A DNA stretch of 64,000 bases from Mantamonas sphyraenae (taxonomy: Eukaryota; CRuMs; Mantamonadidae). The stretch covers positions 74,501-138,500 of the forward strand of contig JAPMXV010000040.1 of the NCBI GenBank assembly GCA_026936335.1, read 5' to 3'. Of the stretch, positions 34,495 to 44,861 are shown in pieces. Under the pieces are notes generated by a model that saw only the letters and a program-made list of their open reading frames with translations, did no database searches and was not told the origin of the DNA. The position numbers and the translations under genes were made by a program. Position 1 is the first letter of the stretch. Each line of letters opens with the position of its first letter.

Positions 34495-35356
34495 ATGAGC
34501 ATGGAGGTGGATGTACAGTCACAAATGGAACACCTTTGGCGGTTGGGTGTGGCCATGGGTGACCAAGGCTTCACACAGCTTGCCAGTATTTATCTGTAGG
34601 TGGTGCAAAAGGGGACGCATGGACAAACGGCAAGCTCACACAGGGGAACATATGGGACACCACAGCGACAAGGCAAGGACACTGGCGTGGAACCATGGCA
34701 TGTCGCTGGGCAGAACCATGCGCCAAAGCACATGCACGTTTTGCACGGCGCCGCTAGAAGGCAGCGCAGCACGGGTGCGCCTTGTGCCCTGGAAGAGGCT
34801 AGGAAGCGAGGAGCGCAGTCGGTTCCAGCTTGCTCGAAGCACACAGCTGGTGTGTGTGTTGGAATGCACGGCTTGTGGGAAGCGACAGTGCATTGCAGCA
34901 GGAACACAGGAGGACAAGCCTCAGGCAACGAACAAACGGACGGCGGGAGGCAACAAGACGAAGAAGAAGCACACGGGAGTCAACCCATCCAAGTTGACAC
35001 AGCACGGGATCACTGCGGAGGTGAAGAGTGTGCGTGTGGGCATCAGCAGCAACGGGCAAACCGCGAAGCAACCCGTGACCCAGCGACATCCACACGCACA
35101 GACCATGCCATCGGCAGCGACGGCACAGAAGAGGACACTAAACAAGAAGAAAGAGAAGCGGAAGCAGCTGAAGGAAATGATGGCAGCACAGAAGGAACGA
35201 CACAGCGGAGGAGGGGGCCATGCTCAGCACGGAGGAGGTCTGGAGAAGAAGAAGAAGAAAGGCAAACAGAAGCAGATGGATGATGATTCGGGAGGGGGTG
35301 ATGCAACCAATTCAGCGGCAGCAAAGGCCCTACGCAGTTTCCTCTCATCCCTTTGA
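34495..35356 (+). CDS. RPP21: RNase P/MRP protein subunit, Rpp21/Rpr2 family
   Basis: Two exons (34495-34595 and 34666-35356) give 263 residues. The 70-nt intron has GTAGGT and CCACAG ends. Only this acceptor keeps phase and joins QLASIYL to DKARTLAWNHG, as in the family's long helix. The zinc ribbon is CTFC ... CTACGKRQC. The Rpr2/Rpp21 family binds the RNase P RNA and helps remove tRNA 5' leaders. The C-terminal half is a Lys/Gly-rich extension (KKEKRKQLKEMM, EKKKKKGKQK), about twice the length of animal Rpp21 and probably RNA-binding or nucleolar. The acyl-CoA oxidase start follows 55 bp downstream on the same strand. Confidence 0.85.
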
Positions 35357-35411
35357 GGGACCAGAGAGAACGGGAGGACAAGAGGAGAGGCCGCGCTGTG
35401 AAAGCCAAGCA

Positions 35412-37466
35412 ATGGATGCAATGAACCGAACCACCACCATTTTGAGCCACCTGGGACCCCACACAGCAGCCACCATTGACCTGTGTGGAGCAAAGGCGTC
35501 GTTTGCCGGTGCGTCTCGTGCAGGAGACCTGTCGCTGGAGTATGGACGACGCAAGTTCTCGGGCAAGTTGAGTGGTGCTGCGTTGCGCAGGCAGGTGCTT
35601 GCACCAGAGTACGAGGAAGAACGCAACGGGATGGCTGAGCTGCTGAAGCATGAGGTGTTTCGCCATCGCTACGGCGTGGGCAAGTCGGAACAGCGGCTGG
35701 TGGCGGAGCAACGTGTGCAAAAGGTGTTGAAGAGCGGACTGCTGGAGATGCCACGCAGCACAGACAGCACACGCACATTCAACATCCATCGGTTCTACAG
35801 CACACTGGAGCTGCTTACCATGCACGACTGTGGCACCAACCTGCGCATCACCGTCACATACTTCTTTGGCACGGCTGTGGCGGAGCTGGGCACAGAGCGA
35901 CATCGCCAGCTTCTCCACGACGTCGGCACCGGCCGTGTGCGCGGCTGTGTGGCCGTCACAGAACTGGCACATGGCTCCAACGTACGTCGCATGGCCACCA
36001 CAGCCACATACGACCCAAACACAGACTCCTTTGTGTTGCACACCCCGTGTGAGGCTGCACAGAAGATCTACATCGGCGGCGCAGCAGAGGCCGCCAACAC
36101 TGCGGCTGTGTTTGCCCGTCTCATCATTGGAGACACCGATTACGGTGTGCACGTGTTTGCTGTGCCCATCCGTGACCTGGACACTCACCAGGTGCTCGAG
36201 GGAGTGCGCATCAAGGACCTTGGCCCCAAGATCGGCCTGGATGCGGCTGACAATGGTCGACTGTGGTTCGATTCGTACCGAGTGCCACGCACATCGCTTC
36301 TCAACAGGTTCAACGATGTCCACGTGGGCGGACGCTACGAGACGTCGTTTGCAAAGTCCTCGCATCGCTTCCTGGCCACCATGACTGCCCTCTTGTTGGC
36401 TCGCATTGGCGTGGGCACACAGAGTGCCCATGCAGCTCGCATGGGACTGGCCATTGCCCTCCGTTATGCCTCTTCACGTCGCCAATTCTCCCTCACTGCC
36501 CACGGCCAGGAGCGTTTCCTGATTGATTACTACGCAGTGCGTGCACGCCTCCTGCCTCTCCTCTCGTTGACCTTTGCCATGCACTTTTATTCTCTGCGCT
36601 GTCTCGACGTCTTTCAGAACCGCAGCAACACGCCAGCATCGACACGTGAGGCCCACCTTCTGGCTGCGTCGTTCAAGGTGTATGGCAGCACGCACGGCTT
36701 GGAAACATTGCAGATGTGCAGAGAAACAACGGGCGGCATGGGATACGTGGCATGCAACAGGGTGGGTCTCATGCGCAACGATTGGGACTTTCATGTCACC
36801 GTGGACGGCGCAAACCATGTGCTCTTCCAACAGGTGGCCAAGGGCCTGTTGGACCAGGCACGCAATCAACTGATGGAAGAGGCGGACGAAATGGAGGCGG
36901 CATGCAAGGCAAAGGGACAGGCGTTGCAACAGGCGTTGCAGAAGGATCACGCAGCGGTGTTGCCTGGTGCTGCAAACGACGACGGCGTCGAGGGCATCCT
37001 GGAGTTGTTGGAGCACCGACAACACAGTCTACTGTTGCAATTGGCCTCCCAACTGCAGGATCTGGTGTTGGAAGAAGGCCAGGAGCCGGGTGTGGCGTGG
37101 GACAACAGCATGGGGCTCGTGTGGGCTTTGGGGAGCGCTTGGACTGAGTGGCAGCTGATTTCCACCTTTGCAGCTGCGTTGCCCGCGCGTGGAAACGACA
37201 CAGACGACGCTGTGGTGGATGTCATGCGTCGCATGTGTGCCCTGAGTGCCTTGACATACCTCGATCGCGGCCTGGCTTGGTTCCTCCAGCATGTGCACTG
37301 TGATGGCCTCACAGACCATGTCGAGGCCATGCGACGTGTCTACTGTGATGCGTTGTTGGAAGACACCGAAGCGTTGGTCGATTCCCTGGCTATTCCAGAC
37401 CACGTGCTTGCCGCGCCCATTGCTGGCGACTGGATCAAGGCGTTTGCCTACGATGGACCGTACTGA
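35412..37466 (+). CDS. Acyl-CoA oxidase (peroxisomal type)
   Basis: A single exon of 684 residues from the ATG giving MDAMNRTTTILSHLG. An upstream in-frame extension to 35220 overlaps RPP21 and is rejected. Acyl-CoA oxidases are FAD flavoproteins that introduce the first trans-2 double bond of peroxisomal beta-oxidation and transfer electrons to O2, making H2O2. The flavin/substrate signature TELAHGSNVRRMATTATYDP, IKDLGPKIGLDAADNGRLWF, RYASSRRQF and the C-terminal ETTGGMGYVACNRVG block are typical. There is no C-terminal SKL-type signal (it ends DGPY). Residues RTTTILSHL near the N-terminus fit a degenerate PTS2 (R-x6-H-L). Confidence 0.94.
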   Translation: MDAMNRTTTILSHLGPHTAATIDLCGAKASFAGASRAGDLSLEYGRRKFSGKLSGAALRRQVLAPEYEEERNGMAELLKHEVFRHRYGVGKSEQRLVAEQRVQKVLKSGLLEMPRSTDSTRTFNIHRFYSTLELLTMHDCGTNLRITVTYFFGTAVAELGTERHRQLLHDVGTGRVRGCVAVTELAHGSNVRRMATTATYDPNTDSFVLHTPCEAAQKIYIGGAAEAANTAAVFARLIIGDTDYGVHVFAVPIRDLDTHQVLEGVRIKDLGPKIGLDAADNGRLWFDSYRVPRTSLLNRFNDVHVGGRYETSFAKSSHRFLATMTALLLARIGVGTQSAHAARMGLAIALRYASSRRQFSLTAHGQERFLIDYYAVRARLLPLLSLTFAMHFYSLRCLDVFQNRSNTPASTREAHLLAASFKVYGSTHGLETLQMCRETTGGMGYVACNRVGLMRNDWDFHVTVDGANHVLFQQVAKGLLDQARNQLMEEADEMEAACKAKGQALQQALQKDHAAVLPGAANDDGVEGILELLEHRQHSLLLQLASQLQDLVLEEGQEPGVAWDNSMGLVWALGSAWTEWQLISTFAAALPARGNDTDDAVVDVMRRMCALSALTYLDRGLAWFLQHVHCDGLTDHVEAMRRVYCDALLEDTEALVDSLAIPDHVLAAPIAGDWIKAFAYDGPY

Positions 37467-37507
37467 ATCTGCCAATGTGTTCACTATGTTCATTTCTTCT
37501 TCCTTCT

Positions 37508-40500
37508 CTACATGTTCAGCGGGTCAAACTCGTCCAATGCCGAGTTCTTCTTGTTTCCCGCACCTTTGTTCTTGCTCTTTTGGCCGCCGCCTCCTCCCCA
37601 CGTGCCAAAGTCCAACCCTCCCAGCTGCAAACCGCCTGCACCACTGCTGCTGTCCATACTGCCAAAGCTAGTGTCCATGCCTCCCTGTGTCCCTGTTGTT
37701 GATGACATGGTTGACTGCTGCTGCTGCGGTGGCTGGCTGAACGGATTGAACGGGGCCGCAGTTGTGCTGTTGCCTCCCGGCGACTGGTTAAAGTCCACCG
37801 AGAAGCCACTGGTGTTTGTGCTGGTCGGCTGCACATCAAACGGACGTTCTGGGAACGGACTGGCGGTGTCCTTGCTGCCCGTGCCAAAGTCCACAGAAAA
37901 GGCACTCGTGTTGGTGGAATCGTTGCCTGCATCGCTTGTGAAGCTCATGTCGAAACCACCTGTGTCCCGTTGGTTCTGCTCATGCGGACTGCCAAAGTCC
38001 ACCGCAAAGGAGTTGTCGCCAACCTGCACCTGCAGCTGCTGTTGGTCTTGCGACTGGTCAAGCGAGCCAAAGTCTGTGCTGAAACTGTTGCTGCCCTCTT
38101 CTGAAAGCTGTGTGCCATTGGCAAAGTCCACTGAGAATGCGCCTGTGTCCACACCCGTGCCTGCTTGTCGTGTGCCAAAGTTGACATCAAATCCGCCTGT
38201 GTCTTGGCCTGGACCCCCGCTTGCCTTTGCCTCTGGCCTTTTCCGTGTCTGTCCCCTGCCTGTTGTGCGTCCACGCTGTGTTTTGCTGCCACTGCTTTTG
38301 CCTGTGCCCTTGCTCTCGCTCGCCTGTGGCCTGCCTCGCGTACCGCGTTCCCTCCCCTTCTTCCTGCCACCTCCCTGGTTCCCCTGTACCTTTGGGCTGC
38401 CAAAATCCATCTTGAAGTCGGATGACGAGTCGCTTTGCGCCAGGGCCTGCTGCTGCCCCTGCTGCGGCTGTTGCTCCTGTTGCTGCTGTGGTCGGGTGTC
38501 GTTTGTTGCTGTCTTGCCTCCCAACATGGCCATGTCCATGCCTGCCAGCGCATCGGATGTGCTCACGCTCTTTTCTGCACCATTTTCTGTCTGCTGTGAC
38601 TGCGATCCAGATCCACCTCCACTGCCAAACACAGCATCGAATCCTGCGGCGAAAGAGGGATCGTTCTGGCCCTGAGTGAAGTCTACCACAAACCCCATGT
38701 CGTTGCCCTTGTCTGTCTCTGTTGTGCTCGGCTTGGCCTTTGTATCCTGTGCACCTCCCTGTGTGAAATCCACAGCAAAACCATTTGCTGCCTCGTCACT
38801 GCCTGCACCTGTGCCTCCTTGTGTGAAATCCACAGCAAAACCATGTGCTGCCTCGTCACTGCCTGCACCTGTGCTTCCTTGTGTGAAATCCACAGCAAAA
38901 CCATTTGCTGTCTCGTCGCTGTTTCCACCGCTCATGCTTCCTGAGGCAGCATCTCCTTCCTCACCCCAGATCCCCTTCCCCGTGTCCTTTGCAAACACAG
39001 GTGCACTGCTGTCATCGTCCAACACATTCTTGCTGGCGCCAACAACCGCCGATTCTTCCGCTGGGTCTTCCTTGCTCTTGCCTTTGTCCTTCCCACCTCG
39101 CTTTTTGCTGCTCAGCGATCGTCCAAACCCAAACCTACGCTTGCTGCTCTGCCCTTCTCCGTCCTCCTCTGCTCCATTCTCCTCGCCCGCTGCCCCCTTG
39201 ACCAGATCCATGCTCGAGTCAAACAGGTTCAGCTTCTTTGCTCTGTCCATCTTCCCAGCCACCACGGGACTCTGAAACATGCCCGTGGCCTTTTTCGCTG
39301 CCGCCTGCTCCTCTTCCAGTGCTCGCACCTTGTCTTTCTGCTGCTGGTCCAGCAACTGCCACGCACGGCTCATCAGCTTCTTCGATTCGGGCCCCAGCGG
39401 ACAGAACGATTCGGGCAGTCGTGTGTACATGCGAATGAGCAACACCAGTTCCTGGTGCTTCTCGTACAGACGCAACACCGTCTCATCGCTCACCATGCTC
39501 CCGCCAAAGTCGCCCTTGACTTCGTCCAGAAACATCGCACGCGCCTCGTACAACTCGTCCAGCAGGGCGAGCATGGGCCGCACACACGACTTGAGGCCCA
39601 AATGAGCGTCGCGCGACACATGCACCATGAATTCGTACAGGTGCAGGCGCAGCGGGTCGCCCGAGCGCAGGGCCAGCTTGCCAAGTGCGTTCAAGCAAAC
39701 ATACCTTGTCTCCCACGCGCCAAAGCTCACACCTGCTTCCAGACGCACCACCACCGCACGCATCGACGCATTCAGAGTGTCCAACACCTGTCCACTCACC
39801 ACCAGAGCACCGTCACCCGAGTTGCTGCTGCTGCTGCTGCTGCTCGCCCCGCTCGTCGTGGTGACCAGCATCACACCGTCGGTCTCCCCTCCATTCGCCT
39901 TGACATATCTGTCGGCCAATTCGTTGCATAGATGGTTTCCATGCTCGCCCAAGAACCAGTACACGGCGTTGTGGACCTGAGATGCGCCCGCTGGCACGTT
40001 GGAACCCGCGGCAGCAAAGTCGTCGAGCACTGCAAACGCCGTGGCAAGCACAGCCTGTCGCTGGGCGGCACCATGGCGGAACATGGTCTTCCACAGAGCC
40101 AGCAATAGGTCTGTGTTGACTGTGGCAGCACTGTCGCTGCACCAACGGTGTGTAAGACGCAACACAAGCGCATAGATTCCCTGCGAAGTGCCCACGCGTG
40201 CCAGCAGCTCCGAAAAGAGAATATCAAGCGTCTGCGGCGACACATTGCGGGTATGAAACACATGCTGCACCACTTCGTGCAATACAGCCATCGAGGGCGA
40301 GCTGCGGTGTGCAGGATGACCCTCGCCCTCAAAACCAGCCAGCCACACCAACGCCACCAGTGCCTGTTCGGTCAAGAACCGATTGCCTCCCATGGCCAAG
40401 TCGCGCAGGGGACCCAACAGCGGTTCCAGTTCATCGCAGCTGTACTGGGCCTGGTCAGCAGCCACGTCGCCGTCTCCAATCTGCAACTCGACGTGTGCGA

Positions 40501-41796
40501 CGTAGCAGCGACCCAGGGTGGCTGCACTGCCACACACCCGCCTTTGAGTGGGACAATTGCCGTTGGCCAGCAGATACGCCATGGACTGAACGGCGTACGG
40601 GAGCACAGTCACGCTGCTGCTTCCATTGGGTCCTGAATTCGTCTCTGCACTCAGGAGTGCCGTCCACGACGACCCCAAATTGGCCTTTTTGGGAATGATC
40701 TGTGCAATGTTGTCCAGGGCCGACAGCATGACCCGTGTGTTGTCCGTGACTGCGGCAGAGCACAGCCAGGTAAAGCACACCCGCCGTGTGCCTGCATCCA
40801 CCGCCTTGTTGTACATAATGTCCCCACAGATGGCATTCAGGTGCACGTATGCGCTGCTGTCCCTGTGCACCGGAACATACTTGTCCTCGCCTTCCTTGGC
40901 GGTCAGGTGACCCTTGATCAGGTTGGCAACTGTGTCTGCCGAGTCACGGCTAAACCGATGCAACAGCGCAAGGGCATGGCGCATGGTCGCGGGGTCCGAG
41001 CTGGTGATCCCTTCCACACTAAGCTTCAACATGCTTGCCGGCATCACGTCTCGTGACCGACACACAGAGAACACGGCCTGTTGAACAGCACTCCTCTCCA
41101 CGCTCACTTCCAGCGCTTTGCGAAACAGCCCTCGTTTCTTGTTCTGTGGGTGTGTCAGAGGTTGTATCGACGCATGGATGTGGGGCGCAACACAACACAT
41201 GTGTGCACATGGCCATTGCATCCATCGTGTGCAGCAGTGAAGGGTGTCAGTTGGCCGAGAACACGGCGCCGGAGGGAAACCCGCTGAGGCGTTCACAAAC
41301 TCGCACACACATGCACACACACACACACACACACACACCGTACCTTTTTCTTGTTCATCACTTCGTTGAGTGCACCCACAAGGATGACTGCCAGCTTCTC
41401 TTGGTACTCTTCCCCAGTGGGCCAGAGGGTACCCAATAGGCGGATGCCGTACATTCTGCGGGCGAGGTCTTCGTGCGCCGCTTCGCCCTGCACCGTCTGT
41501 TCCAGCTGGTGCTGGTCACCATGCTCTGCTGCCTGATGTGCCAAACTGGTGAGGAAGTAGTGAAGCATGCGAACCACCCGCTTGTCGTCGTGCAACACCA
41601 TCAGCTTCAGCAAGCGCGGCACCTCTTCGCCAGCCAACTTGAACGCAAACAACTGCTCCAGCAACGACGCCAGCTTGTTCACATGCTTCTTTTCGCTCTC
41701 CCCAGCCGCCTCACCGAGCTGCCGCGACAACTCGGTGTAGTCCTCGGTTTTGATGTGCTCTCGAAGGTACGGTGAGAGCAGGTGATGCCGCTGCAT
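37508..41796 (-). CDS. HEAT/adaptin-like protein with FxVDF-repeat endocytic-type tail
   Basis: Two exons (41796-41344 and 41143-37508) give 1362 residues. The 200-nt intron has GTACGG and CCCACAG ends with a (CA)n run. Residues 1-700 form a helical solenoid with paired helices (for example MYGIRLLGTLWP and AVYWFLGEHGNHLCNELADRY). It looks like an adaptin, coatomer or TPLATE large subunit, but the exact family is uncertain. The last 600 residues are disordered and carry many F-[AS]-V-D-F units, an NPF (APFNPFSQ) and a DPL (EFDPLNM) end. Such short Phe-Asp motifs usually recruit clathrin or AP appendages, so a coat-adaptor role is inferred. It diverges from PEMT (86 bp) and converges on acyl-CoA oxidase (41 bp). 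Confidence 0.7.
38757..38936. repeat. Three 60-bp tandem repeats in the HEAT/adaptin-like gene
   Basis: Three near-perfect 60-bp units, in frame, encode a 20-residue GFAVDFTQG-containing repeat. The few differences include single-codon changes. Confidence 0.95.
41314..41338. repeat. (CA)n microsatellite in HEAT/adaptin-like intron
   Basis: A CA run close to the donor of the 41144-41343 intron. Confidence 0.95.
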
Positions 41797-41882
41797 TGCG
41801 CGTGCGCGGGGAGAGGAGGAAGTGTTTGTGGAAACCAGCGCGACGTCTCTGCCACTGGATTGTCGTCGTCGTCAGCATCATC
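41797..41882. promoter_or_regulatory. Divergent promoter gap, HEAT-like / PEMT
   Basis: 86 bp separate the two start codons. Nothing more specific is visible. Confidence 0.35.
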
Positions 41883-42467
41883 ATGGAGACAGTTGGGTTT
41901 GATTGGATCAACGAGCCTATGGTGTGGGTGGCCAGTGCGTCTGTGGTGTTGCACGTGGTGCACTACAACGTGACAGCACACATGGAGTACAACTCCAAGT
42001 CGTTCACCAACCTCCTGGGCAGCAAGGCCATCTACTTTTACATTGTGCTCATCATGGGCTCCGCCGTCGTCCGCGACTACTTTATCGAACAGGCTGTGCA
42101 GGCCACCAAGGACACGGCCGTGGTCGCCTTGATCGACCCGGCCCAGGCCTTTTACCTGGGCTGGGGCCTCGTTGGCGTGGGCGTCCTCATCAACCTGTGG
42201 GTGCTCAAGGCCCTCGGCTTCATCAACATGTACAATGGTGACTCGTTTGGCTTCCTCATGGATGCCCCCGTCACGGACGGGCCCTTTGCCGTTTGGAACG
42301 ACCCGCAGTACGTCGGCACCACCCTGGCCAGCTTTGGCCACGCCCTCGTCAACCAGTCTCTTGTCGGCCTCTGGATCACCATCCTCATGGGAATCACCTT
42401 TTACATCAGCGTCCACTATGTCGAGGGACCCCACATGCGCCGCATCTACGCCAGCAAGAGCAAGTGA
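41883..42467 (+). CDS. PEMT: Phosphatidyl-N-methylethanolamine / phosphatidylethanolamine N-methyltransferase
   Basis: A single exon of 194 residues, close to the PEMT/Opi3 length of about 200. The start METVGFDWINEP is the first ATG giving a family-like N-terminus. Four hydrophobic helices are visible. The C-terminal SAM-binding region is recognisable as GPFAVWNDPQYVGTTLASFGHAL, followed by VEGPHMRRIYA, matching the phospholipid-methyltransferase consensus. The enzyme sits in the ER membrane and uses S-adenosylmethionine to methylate phosphatidylethanolamine derivatives toward phosphatidylcholine. No intron is present. It converges on PPP1R2 with 106 bp between stops. Confidence 0.9.
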   Translation: METVGFDWINEPMVWVASASVVLHVVHYNVTAHMEYNSKSFTNLLGSKAIYFYIVLIMGSAVVRDYFIEQAVQATKDTAVVALIDPAQAFYLGWGLVGVGVLINLWVLKALGFINMYNGDSFGFLMDAPVTDGPFAVWNDPQYVGTTLASFGHALVNQSLVGLWITILMGITFYISVHYVEGPHMRRIYASKSK

Positions 42468-42573
42468 CGTGATGAAAAGACATGCGCCTGGTCATTCTGC
42501 AAACCCACCCATCCCATCCAGCCCCTGCCCCCCCCCCAACCACCTCACTCGCTTCTCCTCTTTCTTTGGTACC

Positions 42574-43306
42574 TCAGCTGGCCGCCTGCTGTTCATCTTC
42601 TTCTTCCTCCTCATTGTCTCCGTCCTCGTCGTCGCTCCAGTGCTTCTTGAGCAGGTCGCCCATTTTGTAGTGCTCCTTGCGCTTCTTCTCAAACTCCTCA
42701 TCCTCATTTGTTTTCTCCTTTCCCTCCTCTGAGTCCTCTTGGTCCTCTTGGTCCTCTGTACTCCCCTGTTGTGCATCCAACTTGGCCTGGCCCAGCGCCC
42801 CGAGCTGGTTCAGCGCATCCAGGGCCCCAAACATCTTGGTTTCGTCTGCAAACTCCACAGAGGCCACAGAACGAGGCGAAGCCATGGACGACCGGTCGTC
42901 GTCCGAGCTGTCTGCTGAATTTGTCCTCTGTCGCTTGGGCGCCGTCCCCTCCAGTTGCAGCGAAACTTCTTGCCCTTCCAGCTCTGCCAGCTCTCGTTTC
43001 TCATCTTCATCCATCTCAATCTCCCCCGGATAGTGGTATGGTGTGTCTGCCTGTGTGTGTGTGTGGGTCGGTGGAGGGTGTATGTGTGCGTGTGCGTGTC
43101 AGCCGCACCTGCCTCCCAAACTTTCCGCCGCCGTTGCCCCTTACCTCGTCGATCTTGGTCGGATTCAACATCGCTTTTGTCACTTCGTTCATCATCAGGT
43201 TGTCTTCATCCCATTTAATGCCTCCCTTGTGTTTCTTCTCCTCCTCCGTGTGGATCAAGATGGGTTTCGGCTGCTTCTTCTTGTTGCTGCCTTCCGCCTC
43301 GCTCAT
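42574..43306 (-). CDS. PPP1R2: Protein phosphatase inhibitor 2 homologue
   Basis: Two exons (43306-43145 and 43050-42574) give 212 residues. The 94-nt intron has GTAAGG and CACACAG ends. Inhibitor-2 binds and regulates protein phosphatase 1 and is relieved by GSK3 phosphorylation. The conserved elements appear in order: KGGIKWDEDNL, then the splice-formed KIDEADTPYHYPGE with the GSK3-type Thr-Pro, then the helical EFEKKRKEHYKMGDLLKKHWSD-like region that covers the PP1 active site in animal proteins. The rest is acidic and disordered, as in the family. It lies upstream of prohibitin on the same strand (143 bp). Confidence 0.9.
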
Positions 43307-43413
43307 CCCTGTGAGTGATTTTTCTTTGGATGGCCGTGTGCAGTGCATTGCTTGTCTCCCATCTCTCTTCCCCTCACTCTCTGTTCACCCCGTGTGGACA
43401 TCCATGTGTGCAT

Positions 43414-43437
43414 GTGTGTGTGTGTGTGTGTGTGTGT
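43414..43437. repeat. (TG)n microsatellite between PPP1R2 and prohibitin
   Basis: A TG run in the 143-bp spacer downstream of the PPP1R2 start and just beyond the prohibitin stop. Confidence 0.95.
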
Positions 43438-43449
43438 CCATCTCCTTGC

Positions 43450-44809
43450 TCACTGCAGCTGCATCAGCATGTTGGCGTTGGACGGCAGGTACGTCACGTT
43501 CCTGCTCATTGCCAGCTGCTGGGCAATCTCCTGCGCCGCCTCCAGCTTGCGCAGTTCAATCAAGCCCTTGCCGCTCTCAACCAGTGCCTTGGAAATGAGC
43601 TGTGTGGAGGATGTGCGTTGTCAGCAGCGGCTCAACCTCTCAACCCTTCCTACGCACGACCAACAACTCACCTCGGCTGCAGTCGCCTCTGCCTCAGCCA
43701 TAATCACCGCTGCCTTCTTCTCCTGTTCTGCCTTCATCACCACGTATTTCGAACGCTCCGCCTCCTGCTCTGCGACCTGCTTCTGCTCAATGGCGTGCGA
43801 GAACTCACGGCCAAAGCGAAGGTGTGTCTGTTGTGGTTGGCCACATCGTGCGGTGTCAGCGCCCCTTTGTTCCTTCCTCCTCTGTACCTTTGTGTCTCCC
43901 ATAAACATACCACAGCCACGTCGTCCAGCACAATGTTGAACTCCTTGGCACGCAGCGTCAGTGCGTCGCGGATGTCCCCAGACACCTTTTCACGTTGCGT
44001 AATCAGCTCTGTAGCGTCGTACTGCGCCTGTGGATTCATGTGCACACGCTTGGACGTGAGTGACTCTACTTTCCATCCTCTTGTCTGGTTCCCGTGGCCC
44101 TGTTCCCTCTTGTGTGCTGTGCACGGAGCCGCTGAAAAAGCTGCGAAAATGCGCGGTGCCCTTCCGCCCATGCCCCACTTTCACGACACGGCCACACAGG
44201 CACACACACACACACACGCACATAAGCCACACACCCTCCCGTCGCTCTTCCGATCCAAACCTACCACCACACTCTTGAGCACCTCGGAGATGACCGAGGG
44301 CAACACACGCTCGTCGGCGTCCAAACCAAGCGAGCGGTAGATGGTACTCAGCTGGCGGATGTCCGGCTTGGACATCACACGCAGTGACAGCTCCACCGTC
44401 TGCAGATCCTTCGACGGCGTGCTTGTCGAGATGCTGCGTGCACGCGTGCGCACGTTCATCATGATGGGTTTCTGGATCACGGGCAGCATCAGGTGAATGC
44501 CCTCTGCGTGCGTGTCCCAAGTCCGCGTCAGCCCCCCCGACCCACACCCAAAACACGCATGGTCACCCGTCATCCTGGCAGCCTCTGTGTCCACTCCACT
44601 GCCTCCTTGCTGCCATCCTCTCGCTGGTTCGCCAACGTACCGTCGTACACTTCGGGCAGCACTCCTCGGAAGCGGTCAAACATGACCGCGCGGTGGCCAG
44701 GCTCCACTGTAAACACGCTCTGGTCAAACACCAGTGCAGCCACAGACACACCAAATCCAATCTTGGCCACACGGCCCAGGATGTTTTCCAATGCTTCAGC
44801 CACAGACAT
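43450..44809 (-). CDS. PHB1: Prohibitin 1
   Basis: Five exons: 44809-44641, 44503-44265, 44027-43911, 43827-43672 and 43599-43450, giving 276 residues (about 272 in animals). Donors are GTACGT, GTAGGT, GTATGT and GTGAGT, all acceptors end in CAG, and phases are consistent throughout. Prohibitin-1 and -2 form ring complexes in the mitochondrial inner membrane that scaffold lipids and AAA proteases. An N-terminal membrane segment, [33 protein letters not shown], the coiled-coil [12 protein letters not shown] and the C-terminal [15 protein letters not shown] and NVTYLPS are diagnostic. Its start is 52 bp downstream of the VPS4 stop. With five exons it is the most intron-dense gene here. Confidence 0.96.
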
Positions 44810-44861
44810 TTTTTCCAACCGTTGTGGTTTGCAGTTTGCGATGGCAGCACTGTCGCTGCTT

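Noticed and set aside
34511-34665. Unspliced upstream part of the RPP21 frame (MYSHKWNTF...)
   Set aside because: It covers a GTAGGT...CCACAG intron and lacks the conserved helix. The spliced form matches the family.
35220-35411. N-terminal extension of acyl-CoA oxidase (64 extra residues)
   Set aside because: It overlaps the RPP21 coding sequence in another frame, is Arg-rich and unconserved, and the ATG at 35412 gives a family-like start.
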